Positions 55,442-62,681 of a stretch of DNA of 64,000 nucleotides are shown here, one piece after another; position 1 is the stretch's first letter; each line of letters begins with the position of its first letter. The stretch is from contig JAETQY010000005.1 in the NCBI GenBank assembly GCA_021770445.1, forward strand, positions 177,185 through 241,184, written 5' to 3'. The stretch is from Bacillota bacterium (GTDB lineage: Bacteria; Bacillota; Clostridia; Oscillospirales; Oscillospiraceae). The position numbers were made by a program, and so were the translations under genes. Below the pieces are notes generated by a model. The model was not told the origin of the DNA, ran no database searches, and worked only from the letters and a program-made list of their open reading frames with translations.

Positions 55442-56958
55442 AAGCAATAGAAGCAAAAAGGATACAATTGCAAGCCGAAATAGATAGCAACAAAAGTATC
55501 GAAGATCGTAAGCGGCTGGGGCAGTTTGCAACCCCAATTGAATTGGCAAAAGAGATTATCTCATATGGATTAACATTACAAGACGATACAGAAATATCTT
55601 TTTTAGAGCCAGCATTTGGAACAGGGTCATTTTATTCAGCGCTCTTATCTGAGATTTCTCATTCAACAAAACAATTGAAGAATGTTGTTGGGATTGAGAT
55701 AGATGATGCGTTTTATACAGCGGCCCAAGACCTCTGGAAAAATACTAACATCACACTTATACATTCGGACTTTACAGCATTAAAGAGTTTGGGAACGGCT
55801 AATCTCTTGATCAGCAATCCACCATATGTTAGACACCATTATATAAATCAAGAGCAAAAAGTGAAACTTAGCACTTTAACCAAAGAAGAAACAAGCCTAT
55901 CTCTTTCTGGCCTTGCGGGTTTGTACTGTTACTTTATTTTGTTAGCCCACAAATGGCTTGCGCCAAACGCTATATGCGGATGGCTAATACCGAGCGAATT
56001 TTTGGATGTTAACTATGGCAATATTTTAAAGCAATATTTACTAAATAGTGTCCACTTATTAAGGGTGCATAGATACAATCCTGAACACTGTAAATTCAAT
56101 GATGCATTAGTTTCCTCATGTGTAGTGTGGTTTAAAAATGAAACAATATCAGGCAATTACGAAGTGGAGTTTTCGTATGGGGGTACACATAACAATCCGG
56201 AAGTGAGTCAAAAAATAGAGAAACAGAATTTAGAAGAATATAGAAAATGGACACATTTCCCCGCACTTAGAATGAAAAGCACGAGAATCGGCAGTAGTCA
56301 AGCACCAACATTAGGTGATTATTTCAATATTAAGCGTGGGCTTGCCACGGGAGACAACAATTTTTTCATTTTATCCAGAGAACAAATTGATAAGCTTAAT
56401 CTTGATATGAAATTTTTAACCCCAATTTTGCCAAGTCCTCGCTACTTGAAATGTGATGAGATATTTAGTGATTCAAATGGTTTGCCTCAGTTGGATACTC
56501 AATATTTTTTACTCAACTGTTCACTTCCAGAAGATGTATTAAAAGTTTATTACCCCTCAACTTGGTGCTATTTAGATAGTGGAAAGGAAACTACTGCTCA
56601 AAAGTATTTGTGTAAAAATCGAAAAGTTTGGTATTCGCAAGAGTATAGAGAAGCAACTCCTTTTTTGTGCTCGTATATGGGAAGAAGCAGGGATGATGAT
56701 ATTGCACCTTTTAGATTCATTTTAAATCACACAAGTGCTATTGCAACAAATTCCTACTTAATGTTATATCCTAAGCAATTTCTTAAAGAGGTCATTTCTC
56801 AATCTCCCGATATGGCACACAAAATATGGGGCATTCTTACAAGCATAGCAGCAAGCAATCTTGAGAGTGAGGGGCGAATTTATGGGGGAGGCTTAAAGAA
56901 AATAGAGCCTAAAGAACTTTCCCATGTAAAATGTCCGCAATTAACAGAATTGCTCTAA
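55399..56958 (+). CDS. N6-adenine DNA methyltransferase (partner of XamI-like enzyme)
   Basis: 519 residues from the ATG at 55399 (AAGGA 11 bases before); a TTG at 55393 is the alternative. N-terminal RKRLGQFATPIELAKEI is typical of gamma-class amino-methylases. Motif I LEPAFGTGSF (about 68) binds AdoMet and motif IV NPPY (about 139) is catalytic for adenine N6. The C-terminal half (GDYFNIKRGLATGDNNFFIL, PSPRYL, SNLESEGRIYGGGLKKIEP) is the target-recognition region of Eco57I-like enzymes. Overlaps the endonuclease gene by about 43 bases, so both are on one mRNA. It protects the element host's DNA at the recognition site. Confidence 0.9.
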   Translation: MGAQNHRFGAVGNLKAIEAKRIQLQAEIDSNKSIEDRKRLGQFATPIELAKEIISYGLTLQDDTEISFLEPAFGTGSFYSALLSEISHSTKQLKNVVGIEIDDAFYTAAQDLWKNTNITLIHSDFTALKSLGTANLLISNPPYVRHHYINQEQKVKLSTLTKEETSLSLSGLAGLYCYFILLAHKWLAPNAICGWLIPSEFLDVNYGNILKQYLLNSVHLLRVHRYNPEHCKFNDALVSSCVVWFKNETISGNYEVEFSYGGTHNNPEVSQKIEKQNLEEYRKWTHFPALRMKSTRIGSSQAPTLGDYFNIKRGLATGDNNFFILSREQIDKLNLDMKFLTPILPSPRYLKCDEIFSDSNGLPQLDTQYFLLNCSLPEDVLKVYYPSTWCYLDSGKETTAQKYLCKNRKVWYSQEYREATPFLCSYMGRSRDDDIAPFRFILNHTSAIATNSYLMLYPKQFLKEVISQSPDMAHKIWGILTSIAASNLESEGRIYGGGLKKIEPKELSHVKCPQLTELL

Positions 56959-57106
56959 AATATAATTGTTCGGTAGGTTATTATTGCCTTAAATTGATAT
57001 GATGATTGTGAAGTTAGGATATAGCAGAATAGCAAAAAGCACATTCACTTGATGCCCTATTTAAATTGTACTGAAAGCTCTAACATAAAAATACAAGGAG
57101 TTTGTC

Positions 57107-58636
57107 ATGAAAATCAGAAGCCTAAGGATCAAAAACTTTCGTGGATATTGTGATGAAATATCAATAAACTTTGATGAATTCACAGCACTTGTTGGGAAAA
57201 ATGATATCGGAAAATCCAGCATTGTGGACGCCTTAGATATATTTTTTAATGGTGGAAAAGGCGTTGTTCCCATAGAGAAAGAAGATGTAAATGTTGGTGC
57301 ACGGGCAAATCAGGAGAATGAAATAAGTATTGCAGTTTGTTTTTCGGAACTCCCAGATAGAATCGTTATTGATGCAACAAATGAAACCACGCTTTCCAGT
57401 GAACATCTCCTAAATACCGATGGCCTACTTGAGATTATAAAAAAGTATCCAAATGGTGGAAGCGCTAAGGTATTTATCAGAGCTTTCCATCCAACAAACC
57501 CGGATTGTGCAGACTTACTTTTGAAAAAGGACAATGAGTTGCGTCGAATAATAGATACAAAACAAGTTCCCTGTGATGATAGGACAAGAAACGCCGTAAT
57601 GAGATCAGCCATATGGCGATATTATAGCGATGATTTGCAGATGTCAACTATTGATATTGATGTTACAAAAGGAGATACAAAATCGATTTGGGAGAAATTA
57701 CAAAAATATTTGCCGATATATTCACTGTTTCAATCAGATAGAAAGAATAGTGATGGTGATAGTGAAGTGCAAGACCCACTCAAAGAAGCCGTGAAAGAAA
57801 TACTTCGGGATGAGGAATTGCAGCGGATATTGGATGGTGTGGCTACAACTGTTGAAGGAAAATTGAGAGAAGTTTCCACTCGTACTTTAGAAAAACTTCA
57901 GGAGATGAGCCCTGATATTGCCAGCACACTTGATCCAGTCATTCCTACAGCCAGTAGTTTGAAATGGGCAGATGTATTCAAAAATGTATCTATAACGAGT
58001 GATGAAAACATACCGATTAACAAACGTGGGAGCGGCTCAAAGCGGCTTATTCTGCTCAATTTTTTTCGAGCCGAGCTCGAACGACGCCAAAGCGAAGCAA
58101 ATGCAACAAGTGTAATATATGCGATTGAAGAACCTGAAACTTCCCAGCACACAGAAAATCAACGGAAGTTAATTCATGCGCTTATGGAATTGGCTCAGGC
58201 ACCTAACACCCAAGTTATCATCACAACGCATAGTGCACCAATTGTTCGGGAGTTGAACTTGTATAATATACGGCTTATTCGGAATGAAAACGGAGAGAAA
58301 ACAGTTGAGAATGTGCCTCGGAATCAGTTGCCATATCCCTCACTAAACGAAGTGAATTATTTAGCCTTTTCCGAAATCTCTGTAGAATATCATGATGAAT
58401 TATACGGATATATTGACGAGCAGGGATGGCTAAATGAGTATAAACAAGGAAAACCTACACGACCTTATATTCGTTTGCGTAGGGATGGAACTACTTTAGA
58501 AGAACCTAAAATTTTGAGCGAATATATTCGACATGTGATACACCACCCTGAAAATATAAATAATGCTCGGTTTACCTTGGATGAACTTCGTCAGTCTATT
58601 GAAATGATGAGAGATTTCATATCCAGCAAGATTTAA
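57107..58636 (+). CDS. OLD-like AAA ATPase, candidate defence protein
   Basis: 509 residues. N-terminal ABC-type ATPase start KIRSLRIKNFRGYCDEISINFDEFTALVGKNDIGKSSIVDAL (Walker A about 29-37). Long helical insert. RGSGSKRLILLNFF (signature-like), Walker B with the EE pair YAIEEPETSQHTENQ (about 337-347) and VIITTHSAPIVREL (H-loop). The C-terminal 130 residues (FSEISVEYHDELYGYI ... QSIEMMRDFISSKI) do not show a clear TOPRIM nuclease. OLD/RloA/Gabija-type ATPases act in anti-phage defence, usually with a nuclease in cis or trans; here none is adjacent except the restriction enzyme. AAGGAG before the ATG. AT-rich like the rest of the cargo. Confidence 0.8.
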   Translation: MKIRSLRIKNFRGYCDEISINFDEFTALVGKNDIGKSSIVDALDIFFNGGKGVVPIEKEDVNVGARANQENEISIAVCFSELPDRIVIDATNETTLSSEHLLNTDGLLEIIKKYPNGGSAKVFIRAFHPTNPDCADLLLKKDNELRRIIDTKQVPCDDRTRNAVMRSAIWRYYSDDLQMSTIDIDVTKGDTKSIWEKLQKYLPIYSLFQSDRKNSDGDSEVQDPLKEAVKEILRDEELQRILDGVATTVEGKLREVSTRTLEKLQEMSPDIASTLDPVIPTASSLKWADVFKNVSITSDENIPINKRGSGSKRLILLNFFRAELERRQSEANATSVIYAIEEPETSQHTENQRKLIHALMELAQAPNTQVIITTHSAPIVRELNLYNIRLIRNENGEKTVENVPRNQLPYPSLNEVNYLAFSEISVEYHDELYGYIDEQGWLNEYKQGKPTRPYIRLRRDGTTLEEPKILSEYIRHVIHHPENINNARFTLDELRQSIEMMRDFISSKI

Positions 58637-58701
58637 GGCAACATACCATAATAGCGTCACCCACTGTTTGCCAAAAATTTGTTAAACTGTGATATTAGGC
58701 A

Positions 58702-58731
58702 TTGACATACACCCGTTCCATATGCTAAACT
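58702..58731 (+). promoter_or_regulatory. Promoter upstream of hairpin RNA candidate
   Basis: TTGACA (58702-58707), an 18-base spacer and TAAACT (58726-58731), with no ORF following. Confidence 0.65.
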
Positions 58732-58737
58732 AAAACT

Positions 58738-58856
58738 CCCATTTAGTGGGCGAACTGAATACGGCTTTCAGCCGGTACATAGACAACCACACAAGAACCC
58801 CAGCGAGAGGAAAGCTCCCGCTGGGGTTGGTGCGTCTATGTACCGGCTTCTTTTTT
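58738..58856 (+). ncRNA. Candidate small RNA ending in a strong terminator
   Basis: From the promoter just upstream, about 118 nt would be made, ending at a very stable double hairpin: outer stem GCCGGTACATAGAC / GTCTATGTACCGGC (14 bp, perfect), inner stem AACCCCAGCG / CGCTGGGGTT, then TTCTTTTTTG. A small competing hairpin ACGGCTTTCAGCCGT-like overlaps the outer 5' arm, which would permit an attenuation switch. It lies between the cargo and the mobilisation genes. It may be an antisense-type or attenuator RNA of the element; equally it may only insulate the two modules. Confidence 0.5.
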
Positions 58857-58933
58857 GCCCCAAACAACTGAATGACCGTCCGAATGGGATACTCCGCCAC
58901 GATCTCCGCCGGGGAGGGAGCGAAACAACGCCG

Positions 58934-60305
58934 CTGAAAAGGGTAAGGTACAATAAGATGCGCAAATTAAAAAAAGTATGAAAAGAGACATGGTTTGCAG
59001 GTCTCTGGTAGAATGAAGTTGGAACAGACCATTCTGAGAGGAGACAGTAAACCATGTCGGAGAAGATTGTACAGCTAAATGAAGAAGTAATCAAGGGTCA
59101 ATTAAAGGAACTGGTTCGAGGGAGCGTGGAAGAAACGCTAAACGAGCTGCTGGAGCAAGAAGCGGAGAAATTAACCCAGGCAGCCCGGTACGAGCGGAAT
59201 GAGGCTCGCCTGGGGTACCGCAGCGGTCACTACAACCGGAATCTTACCACCACCTCCGGAGATGTAACACTCCATGTGCCCCGCCTGAAGGGAGTCTCTT
59301 TTGAAACGGCCATCATAGAGCGGTATCGCCGGCGTGAAAGCAGTGTGGAGGAAGCTCTCATTGAAATGTACCTGGCTGGCGTCTCGGTGCGCAGAGTAGA
59401 GGATATTACCGAGGCGCTGTGGGGCAGCAAAGTGTCTCCAGCTACCATCAGCGAGTTGAACAAGAAAGCGTATGTCCACATTGAGGCTTGGCGCAACCGA
59501 CCTTTACAAGGTGGGCACTATCCGTATGTGTATGTGGACGGAATCTATCTGCGGCGCAACTGGGGCGGAGCGTATGAGAATGTAGCCATTCTGGTGGCAA
59601 TTGCGGTAAATGAGGACGGTTACCGTGAAGTTCTTGGTGCTACTGAGGGTATGAAAGAGGACAAGGCCAGTTGGGTCAGCTTCTTTCAGTGGCTGCGAGG
59701 CCGTGGCCTGAACGGTGTAAAGCTGGTAGTTGGGGACAAATGCCTTGGGATGCTGGAGGCGGTGGGAGAGGTGTTCCCGGAGGCCAAATACCAGCGGTGT
59801 ACTGTCCATTTCTACCGCAATGTATTTTCTGTGACACCGCGCTCTAAGGTGAAACTGGTAGCCAAGATGCTCAAGGCGATTCACGCCCAGGAGTGCAAAA
59901 AAGCTGCTCGGGAGAAGGCCAAAGCTGTGGCAGAGGAGCTTCGTGCCATGAAGCTGAGAGAGGCTGCTAAGAAAGTTGAGGATGGTATTGAGGAGACGTT
60001 GACTTACTGCGACTTTCCCAGCGAACACTGGACTCGCATCCGCACGAACAACGTCATTGAGCGGCTCAACCGGGAGATCCGCCGCCGCACCAGGGTGGTG
60101 GGCTGCTTCCCGGATGGCAATTCTGCCCTGATGCTGGTCTGCGCCAGGCTCCGCCACGTAGCCGGCACCCAGTGGGGCAACAAGAAGTACATGAATATGA
60201 AGCACTTAGAGGCGATCCAAGAAGACACCCCTATTGCTGGCTGACCTCATTTAGCCAGAGTCTGCAAACCATTTTGCGCATTATTCTTGACATTACCCTG
60301 AAAAG
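58934..60305 (+). mobile_element. IS256-family insertion sequence with 8-bp target duplication
   Basis: Element 58942-60297 flanked by direct repeats CTGAAAAG (58934-58941 and 60298-60305). Imperfect terminal inverted repeats: left GGTAAGGTACAATAAGATGCG, right (reverse complement) GGTAATGTCAAGAATAATGCG. A subterminal GGTTTGCAG motif also occurs near both ends, inverted. Size about 1.36 kb with one transposase gene, as usual for IS256. It inserted between the small-RNA hairpin and the oriT region of the mobilisable element; rejoining the flanks restores ...CGCCGCTGAAAAGGGGCAGG.... The intact duplication implies a fairly recent event. Confidence 0.93.
59054..60244 (+). CDS. IS256-family transposase
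   Basis: 396 residues, complete. DDE core: YVYVDGIYLRRNWGG (first Asp about 158), LVVGDKCLGMLEAV (second Asp about 226), CTVHFYRNVF (the conserved C..H motif between them) and NVIERLNREIRRRTRVVGCFP (Glu about 336-340). N-terminal helical DNA-binding region with GYRSGHYNRNLTTTSGDVTLHVPRL. No frameshift or stop, so the element may be active. GAGAGGAGACAG lies before the ATG. Confidence 0.96.
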   Translation: MSEKIVQLNEEVIKGQLKELVRGSVEETLNELLEQEAEKLTQAARYERNEARLGYRSGHYNRNLTTTSGDVTLHVPRLKGVSFETAIIERYRRRESSVEEALIEMYLAGVSVRRVEDITEALWGSKVSPATISELNKKAYVHIEAWRNRPLQGGHYPYVYVDGIYLRRNWGGAYENVAILVAIAVNEDGYREVLGATEGMKEDKASWVSFFQWLRGRGLNGVKLVVGDKCLGMLEAVGEVFPEAKYQRCTVHFYRNVFSVTPRSKVKLVAKMLKAIHAQECKKAAREKAKAVAEELRAMKLREAAKKVEDGIEETLTYCDFPSEHWTRIRTNNVIERLNREIRRRTRVVGCFPDGNSALMLVCARLRHVAGTQWGNKKYMNMKHLEAIQEDTPIAG

Positions 60306-60657
60306 GGGCAGGACACCATCCGGGAAAAACGGCAAAGCTGGGTGGTGGCAAATCGCCGTCACATGAACTGCGCCAAACCACCATGACGGCATTTTGCCGT
60401 CTGCCCATGTGACGTCAAATTTGACGCCACTCCACCATCTGCAATCAGCCATGACGCCATTTTTGATGTCACTTTTATATAGCATCGACCCCATAGCGCC
60501 CCGCAGAAGAGAAGCCACCGAACGACAGCCCGCAACCCTGTCTTGTGGGGTAGCGAGCATAGCTTTTGTGTTGCCGGGGGCACCCCAAAAGCGGGCGGCG
60601 CTTTGCGCCGAAAGGGGCTCCACCCCTATAACCCCAGCCAGAAAGGAGCGGATCAAA
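60306..60657. other. Candidate oriT / mobilisation control region
   Basis: About 350 bases without ORFs upstream of mobC, rich in dyads: a perfect 14-bp palindrome CGTCAAATTTGACG (60413-60426), GACGGC-ATTTT-GCCGTC, GCCGTCA...TGACGGC and several ATGACGCC/GTGACGTC variants. Toward mobC comes TTGCCGGGGGCACCCC and a GGCGC-TTT-GCGCC hairpin. Repeats just 5' of a mobC-relaxase pair are where MOBP-type origins of transfer lie. No nic site can be named from sequence alone. Confidence 0.5.
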
Positions 60658-60963
60658 ATGGCCGACAGAAAGAGAACGACAGCCATCCAAGTTCGGGTGA
60701 CCGAGCAGGAAAAGCGGAAACTGGAACGGCAGGCCAAGCGTTGCGGCCTGTCCCTGTCCGGGTATCTCCGGCGGGTGGGTACCGGGAAACCTGTGGCGGT
60801 GTTCCCCGGCCAGCGGTTCCATACCCTCTATCAGCGGGTCAATGTCCTGCGGGATAACCTCACCACCCAGTCTATGGAGCAGACAGCGGCCCAACTGGAC
60901 GAGTTAGCGGGGCAAATCCTGGCAGCTTACACCAGCGGAGGTGTGGACGATGGCAACAACTAA
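60658..60963 (+). CDS. mobC: Relaxosome accessory protein MobC
   Basis: 101 residues. RTTAIQVRVTEQEKRKLERQAKRCGLSLSGYLRRVGTGK is a ribbon-helix-helix DNA-binding segment, followed by a helical C-terminal part (LYQRVNVLRDNLTTQSMEQTAAQLDELAGQILAAY) as in MobC/MbeC proteins, which help the relaxase melt oriT. GAAAGGAG precedes the ATG at 60658. Overlaps the relaxase gene by 14 bases. Base composition is GC-richer than the cargo, closer to the core. Confidence 0.88.
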   Translation: MADRKRTTAIQVRVTEQEKRKLERQAKRCGLSLSGYLRRVGTGKPVAVFPGQRFHTLYQRVNVLRDNLTTQSMEQTAAQLDELAGQILAAYTSGGVDDGNN

Positions 60964-62332
60964 AATATGGCCCGTCAAGGACAGCCTTGCCCGTGTCGTA
61001 GACTATGCTAAAAACCCGGACAAGACTGTCTACTCGGATTTGCAAAAAGTTCTCCACTACGCCGCAAACGAGGAAAAGACCGTTGAGGGTGGGGAGCGGG
61101 CCATGTTCGTTACCGGCGTAAACTGCAACCGGGACACCGCTTTTCAAGAAATGCAAGCGGTCAAGGAGCGGTTCGGCAAGGCGGGCGGAAACGTGGCCTA
61201 CCACGCATATCAGAGTTTTAAGCCCGGAGAAGTCACCCAGGAGCTGTGCCATCGGCTCGGGGTAGAATTGGCAAAACGGATGTGGGGCGACGAGTACCAG
61301 GTGCTTGTCGCCACCCACTTCAACACTGGCACCTATCACAATCATTTTGTGGTCAATTCTGTGGGCCTGTGGGACGGCCAAAAATTCAACTGCGGCAAAC
61401 GGGCCTACTATCAGTTTCGCCAGTTATCAGACGACTTATGCAAGGAATACCAGCTTTCCATCATCAAAAACCCAAAAGGCAAAACACCTCGGAGCATTTA
61501 CTTTGCTGAAAAGAACGGCGAACCCACCAAGTACAACCTGATGCGGGAGGCCCTGGACGCCGCCCTCAAGGTCAGCGTAGACGGGAGCGACCTACGGAAA
61601 GCCCTCCGGGATCAGGGGTATGAGTTGGACACCAATTCCACCCACAAATATGCCACCTTGCGGCGGGTCGGGAGTAAAAAGGCTGTGCGGCTGCACAGGC
61701 TGGGGGAGGGCTACGATCTCCCTGCTCTCCGGGAGCGAATTGAGGAAAACCGCCAGCGGTATGCCTATGACTTGGGTTATCAGCGGTACAAGCCTGTCCC
61801 CGTTCAGCGGCCACGTCCCAGGCGTTTACAGTTAAAAGTCTCTTTCAGCACAGTAAAGAAAATCGGCGGTTTCCGGGGACTGTATCTGCACTATTGCTAC
61901 TGCTTGGGCATCCTGCCCGAAGGGAGTGGCCATCGTCCCCTCTCCCCGGAATTGCGGGAGGAGTGCCGTCGTCTGGACAGTATCAGCCGTCAGGCGCAGT
62001 TGATTTGCAGGGAAAAGCTGGACACCCGGCAGGACGTTGAGGATTTTATCAGCGAAAAACAGGCTGAAATAAAGGAATTGGGTGCCGCTCGTCAGAAATG
62101 CTACAACCGCCTGCGTCGCTGTCATGATGGGGCGGGGATCGCCCGGATCAAGGCCCAGCGTGACCGGCTGACGGCGGCAATGGCTGTTTGCCGAAAGGAC
62201 ATCAAAACCGCCGAAAACTTACTTTCCCAGAGTGATCGACTGAAAGAGAATTTGAAGCTGGAACAGAAAATGCAGACCCAACGCATGGGCCGCACACAGG
62301 ATAAGCGCAGAGAAAGGATTGTTGCCAGATGA
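60950..62332 (+). CDS. Relaxase / mobilisation protein (MOBP type, TnpZ-like)
   Basis: 460 residues from the ATG at 60950 (MATTKIWPVKDSLARVVDYAKNPDKT), CGGAGG upstream. Relaxase motif I probably includes an N-terminal Tyr, perhaps in VVDYAKNPDKTVYS; motif II FKPGEVT; motif III THFNTGTYHNHFVVNSV holds the metal-binding HxHxxxN. The C-terminal 150 residues form a coiled coil with a SISRQAQLICREKLDTRQDVEDFISEKQAEI stretch typical of Tn4451-group relaxases. Nicks oriT and leads the strand through a helper element's secretion system. tnpW overlaps its stop by 4 bases. Confidence 0.92.
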   Translation: MATTKIWPVKDSLARVVDYAKNPDKTVYSDLQKVLHYAANEEKTVEGGERAMFVTGVNCNRDTAFQEMQAVKERFGKAGGNVAYHAYQSFKPGEVTQELCHRLGVELAKRMWGDEYQVLVATHFNTGTYHNHFVVNSVGLWDGQKFNCGKRAYYQFRQLSDDLCKEYQLSIIKNPKGKTPRSIYFAEKNGEPTKYNLMREALDAALKVSVDGSDLRKALRDQGYELDTNSTHKYATLRRVGSKKAVRLHRLGEGYDLPALRERIEENRQRYAYDLGYQRYKPVPVQRPRPRRLQLKVSFSTVKKIGGFRGLYLHYCYCLGILPEGSGHRPLSPELREECRRLDSISRQAQLICREKLDTRQDVEDFISEKQAEIKELGAARQKCYNRLRRCHDGAGIARIKAQRDRLTAAMAVCRKDIKTAENLLSQSDRLKENLKLEQKMQTQRMGRTQDKRRERIVAR

Positions 62333-62598
62333 GCGTATTTCAGATTGAATTGACAGAAAAAGAATGGGAAATCTACGAGAAAATACAAGCCAGGGTAGGG
62401 GCAGAAACCGCTTGTCTTGCCACGTTGAGTCCAGAACAACGCCTTGTATGGTTCCGGGAACATCAGTATCCCCATCCCATCAGCTTTGAGCGAGAAATCA
62501 GCGGAACCATCTACACCGTCAACGCCCGTTTTAGCGAGGATGCCAAAAACGCCGAGGAAAAGATAAAACGCATTCTCAACCGAAATATCACACGTTAA
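62329..62598 (+). CDS. tnpW: TnpW-like transposon protein
   Basis: 89 residues; ATGA overlap with the relaxase gene. The C-terminal half EREISGTIYTVNARFSEDAKNAEEKIKRILNRNI matches the short TnpW family (a G-T-Y-x-V-x-x-x-F-S core with a KI.R.I tail). The N-terminal 50 residues (FQIELTEKEWEIYEKIQARVGAETACLATLSPEQRLVWFRE) are an addition relative to the typical 60-aa TnpW. Role unknown. Confidence 0.75.
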   Translation: MSVFQIELTEKEWEIYEKIQARVGAETACLATLSPEQRLVWFREHQYPHPISFEREISGTIYTVNARFSEDAKNAEEKIKRILNRNITR

Positions 62599-62681
62599 AG
62601 TGTTGAAGTTTTGCGCCGGGTGTGGTATGATAATAGCACCTTGCAATTCATATCACATCCGGCTGCGGAAAGGAGCATATT

